64,000 nt of DNA from Promethearchaeota archaeon (GCA_019058295.1 JAHPZI010000030.1:1-64000), one strand, 5' to 3'; positions 25,892 to 36,258 are shown, counted from the first letter of the stretch. The notes: generated by a model not told the origin, from the letters alone. Translations and numbers: made by a program.

Positions 25892-28800
25892 ATGTCTGAA
25901 TTAAAAAAAGAATTGTTAGGACCGGCAATTACAAAAAAAAGGATTATCGGGGTTATTATTCTTGCTGGTGTATTAATTTTTGCATTTGTATATTCTGTAT
26001 ATGCTTTTAGTTTAATTTTTGGTACTCAACGTATTGAGCCAAGTGATGAATTAGACAAAGCAGAATACGAGGATGCCGAACTTTTGGAACGCTACTTTCC
26101 AATTGATTTAGATGATTTATTGGATTGGCTTATAGATAATTACGATGAAGAATTCGATCCAAGTGATTTCGATCTTGATGATTTAGAAGATTTAGGTATA
26201 GATATAGATGACATAGATCTAGATGATTTAGCCGAACTAGCTGATTTAATAGATTCGGAAGATGTAATTGAATTCTTAGAGGAAATGCTCGATGGAAATA
26301 TAGATGATTTTGATTTAACAATGGCAGGTTTAATAATCGCGGCATTATTATTCTCAGATGAAGAGGCTTTTAGAGTTTATGATTATCCCAGACCTATTGA
26401 TGCTGAAAGAGAAGATATTTTATGGAAATATGAATGCTTTGATCAATTTAATGGGGATGGATGGATATCCACCGTACCTATGGAACAAACTGTTTATCCA
26501 GATAATGCTGATCCTGGTTCAGATGTAAATACAATACAAAGATCCTTGTCAGTTATAGACGGTTCAAATTCGATGGTTTTTGGTTCACGTTTTAATGAAT
26601 TGGTAAATCCCTCTATTATCGAAGATAGTATTGTGGCTAGTAATTTAGACCAAACCATGTATTATTATGATGAATTAGGGTGTTCCTCTCTCGATCTTTA
26701 TTTTGATTTAGAGGAAGATATCACAACATATAATTTAAATATGACATATAATGTATTTGGAATAGATTTACGTACGAATGAAGAGATTAATCAGACTGCG
26801 CGGGGTACAGATCAAAATCCCTCTGATCCCGATTTTCAAAAATTTTTACAATTACCAGGAGGCGTAAGCAGTTATATTAATGGTAACCCTTTTTTTTTGG
26901 AGGATTGGAATAATTTAGATGCAATTATAAACAGTAATGATAATGTTTTCATGGTAGCGAATAAAATTAGAAATTATCTACAGTCCAATTTTGATTTGAC
27001 TTTTGATGCATTAGTTAATGATGAACCTGAAGATGGAGAAGATATTGTTTATTGGTTTTGTGAACATGATGAAGGATTATATTCTGAATTTGCGTCTGCT
27101 TTTTGTGCTTTCACTAGATCCTTTGGTGTAGCAAGCAGATTTGTTGATGGATTTAATAGCAGATTGATAGAAGAATTCAATGATACAAATGACAACCCAT
27201 ATTATCCAATAAAATATAATAATATCTATAATTGGGCAGAGATTTTCGTTCCGTGGGGTATTGGAACCGGTAGATGGGTTCAAATGGATATTCTTTATGA
27301 TACTTTTGGTATGGGGGGTGCTCCTGTCGGTCCAGAGAGATATAATATTACCGTTCTTGCGAACTCTTCAAAATATAATATATTCAATAGAAATGATTAT
27401 ATTAATATTACTGCTAAATTAAATTCAACTCATTATAATGTCAATGGATTAACTGTCACTTTTGAAGACTTGAAAACAGATCAAGTCTTAGGTACTGCTG
27501 TTACAGATTCAAATGGACTCGCTTGGCTTTTAGTAAAACTTGATGATACACATATCGTAGGGCCTAATACGATTGAGGGATCTGTCCTTGGACATATTGA
27601 TGAGACAGATTACCTACTTAATGATGAAATTAGAGTGATTCTAGAAAATATCTCTCCAGCAGAAGTTAATGTTTCTGAAACACCTCATACAACGTTTATA
27701 GAAGGATATGTTGAAGATCCTATAAATTCTCAAAGAATTGAAAATGCAAATGTAACATTTTTATTATTATATAAAGGGACTAATGATCCCGTAAATGTGC
27801 CTAAACCATTCAATCCAATGTTTTCAATTACTGATAATAATGGTAGATTTGATGTTACATTAGATGTTGCAGATTATAATCCTTATGGAGAATACGATAT
27901 TAGGGTCGATTTCAATGGTTCTTGGGCGTTTAGTGGTGCATCTCCATTTATAAATGATTCGAGTGATGTTATGGATTTCAATATAACAAGGGAGTTAACG
28001 TATGATATTAATTTTTTTATAAATGGTACTCCAACAGAATATCCATTTGGTCCAACTCTCAATAATCTAATAGTTGCAGAAAGATATAATGATATTAATC
28101 TTACAGCAATCGTTCTAGATGCTGTAACAAAAAATAGGGTCTCCGGAATATCAGTAGAGTTTTATGATTATCTGGATGGTTTTATTGGTTCTGTTGTTTC
28201 GGGTGTGAATGGAAAAGCAACTCTAATATTTAATAATGGGGCAGTTCATAATGCTGGTCCCACTTTAGTTTATGCTAAAATTGGAAGTGTCACAAATTAT
28301 TCATATTATATAATAAATGAGTCAATTTCAATAAAAATTAACTCATATTTACCAATTCCATTTCAATTAGATATTGCAGCAGCTGTACCACAGACGTATA
28401 ATATTACATGTGAATTACTTGATGATAAAAACAATTTCATTGGTTATTCTCAAATTGAAATAAAAATGAATAGAAGCTCTATTGATTATTCGAGTTTCAT
28501 AACTCCATCTACGATTGTTAATCCAGATTCAGTTGGATCAAATAATTTTGATTTTGAAAGAGGTGTTAGAAACGATACATCTCCCAATAATTATTCCTTA
28601 AAACTTGAGTTCAATGGATTTTTTGATTTATTAAGTTTCCCTTATTCTGCGATATTTAATTTAAATTATTTGAGTAATTTCACTTATCTTCCTAATCAAC
28701 TTCAAGTTATTGATGGGAACCAAATTGAAATATTTCTTAGTGTAGAGGATATTCCAACAAGAAATGTTTATGATCAATCTAATCAACCTCAAAATTATAC

Positions 28801-29809
28801 ACATGGAAGTGGCAATAAAGCTCACTTTCAGGTACGAGTTGTACGCGCCGGGGGTGCCATTTCTGTGAATGGGAATACGACTAGGATCTATGATGATTAT
28901 TCGAATACATTATTAGAGAGTTATACATATGATGGTTCTGAAACTCCTGCTGGATTTGTACAATTTAATATTTCAATAGACAAATTTAATCATTCTGGAA
29001 TACATCGAATTAGAGTTGAATTTCATACTTTTACAAATGCTAATTTTACATTAATAGTAATTAATGAAACTGTTGATATTAGCCCAAATTTCATTATTAA
29101 TGGAGATAATGAAATCACTAGAGAAATTGAGAGTTTTAGTGTTTCAGGAGTTATTAAAGATAATGGGACGCTTTTAAGAGGTTTAGTACTAAGGATTTTG
29201 TTATTGGATCAAAATTTTCAAAATGTGACAACATATTTAATTGGAAATCAATATGCAATTACAGGTAGCGACGGATATTTTCAATTTGATATAAATAGAA
29301 TAAATGAATCTCTTATTCAAGGACTATATTACATTAGAATTGATTTCAATGGTACTATTTACCTCGTTGGTGAGGTTCCAAGAATCGATCCAATTCAGAA
29401 CTATATGGTAACTAATAGCAGTTATTTGATTCCTATAAATGTCACAGCTGATACCTATATTATAGAAGGCGGTTTTCATACTTCTGAATATGAAGATGAA
29501 TATCCAAGTTATTGGGTTAATGCGACCACTTTATATGTTTATGGAACTTTAAATTGGGATAACACGTCTGGAATTGTCGATGCCTTTATAAATATTTCAA
29601 TAATTAAAATAAGTGATAATAGTGTAATTGCATATAATGATACTGTCTTAACTATTATTAATGGTGATTTTAATGGTTCGATAGTAATTAATGAAAATTG
29701 GCCAAATTATCGTAGTGAGACTAAAATTATTGTCACTTTTAAACCAATTAATACATTTAATTATCCTGATTATTTCTTTATAGAAGAAACTTCAATTGAA
29801 TTTACGTAA
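25892..29809 (+). CDS. large surface protein with inactive transglutaminase-like domain and Ig-like repeats
   Basis: A 1305-residue exported protein. One hydrophobic helix at residues about 18-45 anchors it. Residues 50-150 are very Asp/Leu-rich (for example DLDDLEDLGIDIDDIDLDDL). A transglutaminase-core fold spans about 355-480: GLYSEFASAFCAFTRSFG, then SRFVDGF, YNWAEIFVPWG and RWVQMDILY. The usual catalytic Cys (GYCEHFA) aligns with Tyr and the usual His (HAWVE) with Asn, so only the Asp remains and catalysis is unlikely. From about 490 onward there are repeated beta-rich Ig/CNA-like domains with many N-x-S/T sites. It opens a DUF4129, DUF4350, MoxR and DUF58 cluster, the setting in which transglutaminase proteins of this type usually occur. 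Confidence 0.8.
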   Translation: MSELKKELLGPAITKKRIIGVIILAGVLIFAFVYSVYAFSLIFGTQRIEPSDELDKAEYEDAELLERYFPIDLDDLLDWLIDNYDEEFDPSDFDLDDLEDLGIDIDDIDLDDLAELADLIDSEDVIEFLEEMLDGNIDDFDLTMAGLIIAALLFSDEEAFRVYDYPRPIDAEREDILWKYECFDQFNGDGWISTVPMEQTVYPDNADPGSDVNTIQRSLSVIDGSNSMVFGSRFNELVNPSIIEDSIVASNLDQTMYYYDELGCSSLDLYFDLEEDITTYNLNMTYNVFGIDLRTNEEINQTARGTDQNPSDPDFQKFLQLPGGVSSYINGNPFFLEDWNNLDAIINSNDNVFMVANKIRNYLQSNFDLTFDALVNDEPEDGEDIVYWFCEHDEGLYSEFASAFCAFTRSFGVASRFVDGFNSRLIEEFNDTNDNPYYPIKYNNIYNWAEIFVPWGIGTGRWVQMDILYDTFGMGGAPVGPERYNITVLANSSKYNIFNRNDYINITAKLNSTHYNVNGLTVTFEDLKTDQVLGTAVTDSNGLAWLLVKLDDTHIVGPNTIEGSVLGHIDETDYLLNDEIRVILENISPAEVNVSETPHTTFIEGYVEDPINSQRIENANVTFLLLYKGTNDPVNVPKPFNPMFSITDNNGRFDVTLDVADYNPYGEYDIRVDFNGSWAFSGASPFINDSSDVMDFNITRELTYDINFFINGTPTEYPFGPTLNNLIVAERYNDINLTAIVLDAVTKNRVSGISVEFYDYLDGFIGSVVSGVNGKATLIFNNGAVHNAGPTLVYAKIGSVTNYSYYIINESISIKINSYLPIPFQLDIAAAVPQTYNITCELLDDKNNFIGYSQIEIKMNRSSIDYSSFITPSTIVNPDSVGSNNFDFERGVRNDTSPNNYSLKLEFNGFFDLLSFPYSAIFNLNYLSNFTYLPNQLQVIDGNQIEIFLSVEDIPTRNVYDQSNQPQNYTHGSGNKAHFQVRVVRAGGAISVNGNTTRIYDDYSNTLLESYTYDGSETPAGFVQFNISIDKFNHSGIHRIRVEFHTFTNANFTLIVINETVDISPNFIINGDNEITREIESFSVSGVIKDNGTLLRGLVLRILLLDQNFQNVTTYLIGNQYAITGSDGYFQFDINRINESLIQGLYYIRIDFNGTIYLVGEVPRIDPIQNYMVTNSSYLIPINVTADTYIIEGGFHTSEYEDEYPSYWVNATTLYVYGTLNWDNTSGIVDAFINISIIKISDNSVIAYNDTVLTIINGDFNGSIVINENWPNYRSETKIIVTFKPINTFNYPDYFFIEETSIEFT

Positions 29810-29840
29810 AATTTACTTAAAAAGCAAAAGGTGAAATTTA

Positions 29841-31478
29841 ATAAACTGTATCAAATCTAAATTAACTCTTATAAAAAAATTTTGGTTTTCTTTTATCTTC
29901 ATCCTTCTAATTCTAATATTTAATTCTATTTTTATAATCAATATTACTAATCATAAAGACTCAAAAGAAAACACAAGTAATTACAATCAAAAGAAAAGAG
30001 AAAATGAGATACTAAAAATATCCGCTGTAGTTGGGGAAATAAATTTAACTAATTACCAAATTAACAATACTTGGTATCTTCATAATGAAACCATTCAAAT
30101 AGAGGGTCGTATCTATACTATACCTCCTCCTAGTGTGGGAGTTCCTGATCTAAATGTTGCCATATTAATGGATGGAAACCTATATCCCGAATTTAATGGT
30201 ACTACAAATTTTAATGGCGAATTTATAATCAAATTTACAATTCCTTTTGAGACTAATATCTATTTAGAACATAAAATAGAAGTTGAAATAACAAACGATA
30301 CAGGGATTGATTTATATCTTAAAAAAAATCATTACACCTTAAATTTCAGTTCGACTTCATATTTCGATATTGATAATCATAATTTAAACAATCCTCAACT
30401 CGCCAGAGGGTACTACTATATTCCAGGCTTTTTAAATTATGATAACCATAGTGGTATTCCCAATCAAATAATAAAGAGCACTTGGAAAAATGAAACAAAA
30501 AAGGATTTAGATCCTCCGAATTCTCCTTTTAATACGAATTCTGATGGGTCATTCAAATATATAAAAATCCCAGATGATAATGTTTCTAACATATTATTTT
30601 TAAATTTAACCTATAATGGAAATAGTCCTTATATTAATGGATCTCAAGAACTTTTATCAGTAAGAATTTATAGGAATATCACTTGTGTATGGAATACAGT
30701 AGGTTCCGCAGACGAAGGAGATACAATAACAATAAGAGGCCAATTATTGGCAAGAAATAACTCAAATCTAGTAATTAATTTTACAGACGTGAGAATAACA
30801 AGAAACTATGCTACAATTGCCAACATAACCACAGATTCAAATGGAACTTTTACCTACATTTATAGATTTCCAACAGGATCAGAAGGAAATAATATTTTTG
30901 GAGTAGAACTAGCTAATTTTTCAAATATATTTTCAAATACTACACATATCATTAGTATAGCTTCAGCACCAATTATTCCAGCTGAAGATATAGGAGAAGA
31001 TGGTGAAGATACACCTCCACCATTCCAAAATTTTTTCATAGTATTTATTCCTATCATTATTGGAATTGCTGCTGTATTAATTGTATTTATATATATTCAT
31101 TTAAGAAAACAGAAAGCAGAATCACTTGTAGTAAAATTACCTCTCGAAGATAGAATTAGAAACCTCAAAATTCTTAAAGATACAGGAAGATTGGAAGAGG
31201 CCTTATCTTATTTATTTCAATCAATTTATCTGGAATTAATAAATGCTAAATATGGTAGAAGAATGAAGGAGAGTGAAACAATTAGAGATTTTGCCATTAT
31301 TTCGGTCAGGGACTTGAAACTCAATCCAGCATCAATCTATCCATTTATTCAAAATATTGAAAAAATCATTTACGACAAACCGTTTTTAATCGAAGAAAAG
31401 GACTTTTATGCATTGGTTGAGCTATTTTCACCAATATATCATCAACTTACGGGATATTATTTTGTAACCAATTTTTAA
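29841..31478 (+). CDS. DUF4129-like membrane protein with extracellular beta domains (start uncertain)
   Basis: The first canonical start in this frame is GTG 30135, but the frame is open back to 29835 and encodes a clear signal-anchor (KSKLTLIKKFWFSFIFILLI) followed by a plausible extracellular sequence. No ATG, GTG or TTG occurs in that extension. An AUA at 29841 lies 7 nt after AAAAGGTG. Alternatively GTG 29831 was the start and a one-base indel has broken the frame. The body has Ig-like beta domains, a second membrane helix (FFIVFIPIIIGIAAVLIVFI) and a cytosolic helical domain (LEEALSYLFQSIYLELINAK). That domain matches the DUF4129 pattern of transglutaminase operons. Coding extent is convincing; the exact start is not. 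Confidence 0.65.
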   Translation: MNCIKSKLTLIKKFWFSFIFILLILIFNSIFIINITNHKDSKENTSNYNQKKRENEILKISAVVGEINLTNYQINNTWYLHNETIQIEGRIYTIPPPSVGVPDLNVAILMDGNLYPEFNGTTNFNGEFIIKFTIPFETNIYLEHKIEVEITNDTGIDLYLKKNHYTLNFSSTSYFDIDNHNLNNPQLARGYYYIPGFLNYDNHSGIPNQIIKSTWKNETKKDLDPPNSPFNTNSDGSFKYIKIPDDNVSNILFLNLTYNGNSPYINGSQELLSVRIYRNITCVWNTVGSADEGDTITIRGQLLARNNSNLVINFTDVRITRNYATIANITTDSNGTFTYIYRFPTGSEGNNIFGVELANFSNIFSNTTHIISIASAPIIPAEDIGEDGEDTPPPFQNFFIVFIPIIIGIAAVLIVFIYIHLRKQKAESLVVKLPLEDRIRNLKILKDTGRLEEALSYLFQSIYLELINAKYGRRMKESETIRDFAIISVRDLKLNPASIYPFIQNIEKIIYDKPFLIEEKDFYALVELFSPIYHQLTGYYFVTNF

Positions 31479-31578
31479 ATTAAGATTTTAAAAAAATAGA
31501 AAAAAGTAAAAAAAATTATAAATTCAAAATAAATTATTAAATAAACCGTTTGAAGAAATAAAGAAATAGTGAATAAAT

Positions 31579-31962
31579 ATGGTTAATATATCGACAAAAA
31601 AGAAGAAGAAAAAAGCAGAGCCAGAGTTTAATATTAAAGAAAGATTCCGAAATGTAAAAATTCTGGTAGAAACAAATAGACCAAAGGAAGCAATTGCTTA
31701 TATTTACTTGGCATATTGTGCTGTTATGAATCACAAATTTAAGAAACCTCGCTTGCCTCACCAAACAATTCGTGAATATGCAATTACTGCTGTAAATCAA
31801 TTAGGACAATTACCTGAATCAACTTATTCATTTGTCAAACGCATTGAAGATATTATCTATGGAGGCTTAGAACCTACAAAAGCTGAAATAAATTACACAG
31901 CACAATTATTTTCAACCTTATATAAAGAAATTACTAACAAAAATTTTTCTTTTAGCATTTAA
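31579..31962 (+). CDS. small stand-alone DUF4129-like cytosolic protein
   Basis: A 127-residue helical protein, homologous in layout to the cytosolic tail of the preceding gene product: RFRNVKILVETNRPKEAIAY, then HQTIREYAITAV, VKRIEDIIYGG and AQLFSTLYKEI. There is no membrane helix; the N-terminus is Lys-rich. It probably arose by duplication of the DUF4129 tail and may pair with it. It begins about 100 nt after the previous gene and is followed by the DUF4350-like gene after 57 nt. Confidence 0.75.
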   Translation: MVNISTKKKKKKAEPEFNIKERFRNVKILVETNRPKEAIAYIYLAYCAVMNHKFKKPRLPHQTIREYAITAVNQLGQLPESTYSFVKRIEDIIYGGLEPTKAEINYTAQLFSTLYKEITNKNFSFSI

Positions 31963-32019
31963 TTGTTTCATATTAGAATTATGATTAAATAATTTCAATA
32001 AACAAAAAAGAACATTAAG

Positions 32020-33759
32020 ATGGTTAAAGTTAAAGGTGGAAAATCTTCGGAAAAAAGTATAAATATTTCAAAGGGAATTATATATACTTTTTTTACAATA
32101 TATCTTATAATTTATGGAATTGGAATTAGTATTTTTATTGAAAATTATAATAAACCGATTCCTATTTTTTTAACTTACCTTCCTCTTTTATGTTTTATTG
32201 GCGGAGCATTTACAGGTTTTGCATTATTAAATTTTATTAAAAATGTTCATACGCATAAAATACGTGAAACTAAATCCCGGAAAAAGACAGGCCCCTCAAT
32301 CTATAAGTATACATTTCTATTACTTATATTTATCTTTTCTTTTGTCCCTTTATTGGCCCCTACAATCGATCAAGGTAAAAATGATCAAAATTTTTCAGTT
32401 TACAATGAAGATTGGAAAGGCTGTTCTGATTTTAAGAAATTATTAGAAGATGATGGATATGATGTTCGTAACATTCAATCAAGTTTAAGTACGACTGAAA
32501 GGATCAATAAATCAATAGTATTGGTTATATTAGGTTCAAATGAATTCTATAACCCTATTTATGAAATTCCCTATTTTATGGAATTTTTAGAAGATGGGAA
32601 TTCAATTTTATTATGTCATGATCATGGGTCTACAAGTACATTATTATGGGAAATTTTTTTTGCTAATATCATGAATCCAGATGTGGAAGAAATAATACCA
32701 ATTACAATATTTCCTGATGGGATTTTACGGGATCACCTATCCTACGATAAAAGACCTGATTTTCCCATTATAACAACATTTACAAATCATCCAATAACAG
32801 AAGGGATTCATAATGTTGTTCTTTCAAAAAGCAGTGTTGCTGTAGGAGGACCATTTGTTGAATATTCAGGATGGGATGTTTTGGGATATTCTAGTTATTC
32901 TAGCTATGTTGATAAAAATGACGACCAAGAATTTGATGAGGATGACGATAATATTGATCTTAGTTTTATTGCTGATGCTCTTGGTGATGATTTTCCTGAT
33001 GATTTTCCTATTGAAGAATTTCCTCTTGGAGTATACGAACAAGTGGTTTTTATGGCAAAAGAAACTGATGATGCTCGAATAGTAGTTTCAGCTGATGCAA
33101 GCTTATTTAACAACGAATTGATTAATGAAGATGGTTATGATAATCAACAACTAGCACTTAATATGATTGAATGGCTTACTCATGACGAAGATAAAGACGA
33201 TTGGATAATTGCCATTGATGAAGCTCATATAAGACCAGAAAAATCAAGAGATGTGTCATCCGCGGGAATATTTGGCTTTTACCTTCAATATATAGTTCAT
33301 CTTTCTACTAATCCAATTACTGCATGGTTTTATCCGCTTTTTGCTATATATACATTAAATAAATATTTACCTAAAAAAAATAAGAAAAAAGAAGAAGAAA
33401 AGAAAGCTAAAGAGGAAGAAAAAAAAGAAGAACAAGCAAGATTTAGAACCTCATCCTTTTTTACTAAAAAAATCGAATGGTATAGAGAAAAAGCTCGATA
33501 TGGAAATGCACTATCCCTGCTATATAGGAGATTGGAAAGAAAATTAAATGCCCAACTCGGAGGGCGTAAAATTACAACTCAAAATGTAATTAATATGGTA
33601 AAAGAAAAAGATCCAAAAATTACACGACACAAGTTAAAAAGAATAACTCGATTTATGAATAGGATTTTATTAATCAAAAAAGGAAAAAGAAAAGTTAGGA
33701 GTGAACATGAATTCGAGCAGTTATTTTTTGAGCTGGAATGGGTTTACTCCAATATTTAA
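32020..33759 (+). CDS. DUF4350-like membrane protein
   Basis: A 579-residue protein with three N-terminal membrane helices (IIYTFFTIYLIIYGIGISIF, FLTYLPLLCFIGGAFTGFAL, YTFLLLIFIFSFVPLL). It then has an extracellular Rossmann-like domain in which LLEDDGYDVRNIQSSLS and FMEFLEDGNSILLCHDHG match DUF4350 (glutamine-amidotransferase-like, non-enzymatic). An Asp-rich loop (DKNDDQEFDEDDDN) may bind calcium. A fourth helix near residue 430 precedes a Lys/Glu-rich linker and a helical cytosolic tail. DUF4350 proteins are known companions of MoxR-DUF58 operons. Confidence 0.75.
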   Translation: MVKVKGGKSSEKSINISKGIIYTFFTIYLIIYGIGISIFIENYNKPIPIFLTYLPLLCFIGGAFTGFALLNFIKNVHTHKIRETKSRKKTGPSIYKYTFLLLIFIFSFVPLLAPTIDQGKNDQNFSVYNEDWKGCSDFKKLLEDDGYDVRNIQSSLSTTERINKSIVLVILGSNEFYNPIYEIPYFMEFLEDGNSILLCHDHGSTSTLLWEIFFANIMNPDVEEIIPITIFPDGILRDHLSYDKRPDFPIITTFTNHPITEGIHNVVLSKSSVAVGGPFVEYSGWDVLGYSSYSSYVDKNDDQEFDEDDDNIDLSFIADALGDDFPDDFPIEEFPLGVYEQVVFMAKETDDARIVVSADASLFNNELINEDGYDNQQLALNMIEWLTHDEDKDDWIIAIDEAHIRPEKSRDVSSAGIFGFYLQYIVHLSTNPITAWFYPLFAIYTLNKYLPKKNKKKEEEKKAKEEEKKEEQARFRTSSFFTKKIEWYREKARYGNALSLLYRRLERKLNAQLGGRKITTQNVINMVKEKDPKITRHKLKRITRFMNRILLIKKGKRKVRSEHEFEQLFFELEWVYSNI

Positions 33760-33856
33760 TTCAATTAAAGTTTTAAAAAATAAATAAAAAATAATAAAAT
33801 AAAAAAATAAATATAAAAAAAAAACAAACCAATAAAAAAAAGGAAGTGTAAACTAT

Positions 33857-34834
33857 ATGGAAACTCCAGAAAAAGCTCAATATCGTGAGGAAGATTTTGA
33901 CGTAACACCAATTAGAGAAATAGCACAGGATGTATTAAGCGAAGTAAGCCGAGTTATTGTAGGTTATGGAGAAATACTTCAACATCTTTTCATCGCTTTA
34001 CTCGTGAATGGACATGTCCTTTTGGAAGGAGTGCCCGGGCTTGGTAAAACAGTTATGGCAAAGACTTTTGCAAATACGCTTGGAATAAGCTTTAGACGCA
34101 TTCAGTTCACCCCAGATTTACTCCCTGCTGATATAACTGGAACAAAAATCTTTTCACAAGAAGAAGGTACGTTTGTTCTCCAAAAGGGACCAGTCTTCGC
34201 AAACTTAATATTGGCTGATGAAATTAATCGCGCAGCTCCAAAAACACAAGCGGCACTACTTGAAGCAATGGCAGAAAAGCAAGTGACAATCGAAGGAGAA
34301 ACATTAATACTTGATATGCCTTTTATAGTAGTAGCAACGGAAAATCCTGTGGAAATGGAGGGAACGTATCCTCTACCTGAAGCTCAAATAGATCGTTTTC
34401 TATTTAAACTCTGGCTTGATTATCCAGAACAAGACGAGGAAGTTGAAATTCTCAAGAGACAAATAACCGGTGAATCTCCAGCTGTAGATCACGTTACTTC
34501 GGGAGAAGAAATTCTGGCTGCTCAAAAATTAATGAATAAAGTATATATTGACGATAGAATCTTAAAATATATCAGAGATATTGTTTTAAAAACCCGTAAT
34601 CACCCACAAATCGCGTTAGGCTGTGGACCACGAGCAAGTCTAGTTTTAATGAAAACTGCCAAAGCAAGAGCCGCCATTTTAGGTCGAAAATATGTAACAC
34701 CAGACGATGTTAGAGCGTTAGCAGTCTCCACGTTTAATCACCGAATGCTATTAAAACCAGAGGCAGAACTTGAAGGTCTCGATATTAAAACAGTTATAAA
34801 AAATATTTTAGAAGAGATTCCAATACCTATCTAA
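33857..34834 (+). CDS. MoxR-family AAA+ ATPase
   Basis: A complete 325-residue MoxR ATPase. Walker A is GVPGLGKT (about residues 60-67), Walker B LADEINRA, sensor 1 VVATENPVEMEG and the arginine-finger region PEAQIDRFLFKL. The C-terminal lid contains GCGPRASLVLMKTAKARA, diagnostic for MoxR. ATG 33857 follows GGAAGTG at good spacing. It precedes a DUF58 gene, its usual VWA-type partner. Together they probably remodel or activate the membrane and surface proteins of the cluster. Unlike the MoxR at 2051, it is intact. Confidence 0.95.
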   Translation: METPEKAQYREEDFDVTPIREIAQDVLSEVSRVIVGYGEILQHLFIALLVNGHVLLEGVPGLGKTVMAKTFANTLGISFRRIQFTPDLLPADITGTKIFSQEEGTFVLQKGPVFANLILADEINRAAPKTQAALLEAMAEKQVTIEGETLILDMPFIVVATENPVEMEGTYPLPEAQIDRFLFKLWLDYPEQDEEVEILKRQITGESPAVDHVTSGEEILAAQKLMNKVYIDDRILKYIRDIVLKTRNHPQIALGCGPRASLVLMKTAKARAAILGRKYVTPDDVRALAVSTFNHRMLLKPEAELEGLDIKTVIKNILEEIPIPI

Positions 34835-35008
34835 AGATTTTTTATATTTTTCTGATTAGATGGTGGATTGAATAAAATAGAAAATGTTTTTATTAAAAAA
34901 ATTTAAAAAATAATATGGTGTTGTGAAATACTAGGTGGAAAGGGTAGGATATTAGTTTTATTTGCTGTCTTCTTTCTTACAGCGGGTTTTGCATTTGTTA
35001 ATTATTTT

Positions 35009-36256
35009 TTGATCTATTTTGCAATATTATTGTTATTCAGTACTATTATTAGCTTGCCAATTTTCCACTATCAGATGAATATCGAAGAATTGAAGGTACA
35101 TCGAGAACTTGAAAAAGAGAAAGTTTTCAAGGACGATTTCTTTCATGTTAAAGTAGTAATAGAGAATACAGGTAGAAAAAGTTTTGATTTCATTGAAATC
35201 AGAGATTATTACAATCCACAACTTTTTAGATTAATTTTGGGAGAGAATTATATTACCACGAGAATAGGTCCTAAAAATATAATAAAGTTTTCATATGTGC
35301 TTGAACCAAGGGTTAGAGGTGAATATCCTCTCGGACCATTGAGTGTGACGATTAAAGATAGATTAGGCTTTAATTCACTTGAAAGAATTGTTCCTGACAG
35401 CGTTTCAACCATTCTGGTTTATCCACCATACGAAGACATTAAAAGAATTGAAATATTAGGTTCTAAGAGATCTTTAGAATTAAGCTTTGGCGCTCAAAGA
35501 TCTAAGCAAAAAGGCATTGGTTCAGAATTTTATGGAATGCGCAAATATGTTTTTGGAGATCAATTTAGATTAATTGATTGGAAGGCAAGCGCCCGAACTC
35601 AAAAATTAATTGTTAAAGAATTTGAAACTGAAAGGGATGTTAATGTCATGATATTAGTAGATTGTTCAACCACAATGGCAGGAGGAGCGATCGACAATAC
35701 TAAATTTGAATATGCTATTAGGGCTTGCATGTTGTTAACAAAAGTAGCACTAGCTCGTAAAGATAATGTTGGTTTGTTTATTTTCTCAGATAAAAAGAAC
35801 CTTCACTTTCTAAAACCTGGTAGAGGTGAGGATCATTTTTATCAAGTATTAGACTTTGTTGCTCGAATTAAACCTCAAGGTAAATGTGACTTTATTTATG
35901 CTATAGATTATTTTATAAGGCTTTTTCATAGAAGATCCTTAATTTTTATTATTTCCGATTTAGAAGTAGAATCAAAACAAATTAGTATAGCCATTAGAAA
36001 ACTAATTCCTTTCAACCACACTGTTATTATTTTTAATCCATTCAGTCCTTGGTTTGAAATTCATGAAATTGATTTATCATCAACAGATAAAGCTCTTGCT
36101 GAAGCTATAAGTGAAGAAATGATGGAACACATCCTTAAAATTAGACATGAAGTCCGTAATTATGGTATTAATCTTGTGACGGTTGGTCCCGATGATATAA
36201 TGAAGCAAGTACTAAAAAATTATTTAGAAGCAAAGAAAAAGGGGTTTGCTTATTAA
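35009..36256 (+). CDS. DUF58 / VWA-like membrane protein (true start probably upstream)
   Basis: DUF58 protein, the MoxR partner. The hallmark FRLIDWKASARTQKLIVKEF lies near residue 186, and the VWA-like MIDAS segment is ILVDCSTTMAGG. TTG 35009 is the first canonical start, but it cuts off the first of the two N-terminal helices normal for this family. The frame is open back to 34907 and encodes GGKGRILVLFAVFFLTAGFA, a fitting first helix, without any ATG, GTG or TTG. Either a non-canonical start is used or a base has been gained or lost near ATG 34915. It overlaps nothing and precedes the next gene by 2 nt. Confidence 0.85.
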   Translation: MIYFAILLLFSTIISLPIFHYQMNIEELKVHRELEKEKVFKDDFFHVKVVIENTGRKSFDFIEIRDYYNPQLFRLILGENYITTRIGPKNIIKFSYVLEPRVRGEYPLGPLSVTIKDRLGFNSLERIVPDSVSTILVYPPYEDIKRIEILGSKRSLELSFGAQRSKQKGIGSEFYGMRKYVFGDQFRLIDWKASARTQKLIVKEFETERDVNVMILVDCSTTMAGGAIDNTKFEYAIRACMLLTKVALARKDNVGLFIFSDKKNLHFLKPGRGEDHFYQVLDFVARIKPQGKCDFIYAIDYFIRLFHRRSLIFIISDLEVESKQISIAIRKLIPFNHTVIIFNPFSPWFEIHEIDLSSTDKALAEAISEEMMEHILKIRHEVRNYGINLVTVGPDDIMKQVLKNYLEAKKKGFAY

Positions 36257-36258
36257 AG

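Noticed and set aside
32243..33082. Plus-strand open frames of 67 and 75 codons inside the DUF4350-like gene
   Set aside because: They are out-of-frame shadows of a long, well-supported coding sequence.
33768..33845. A-rich low-complexity block as a possible regulatory RNA or origin
   Set aside because: It is only homopolymeric A/T spacer before the MoxR ribosome-binding site; no inverted repeat or origin-type box is visible.
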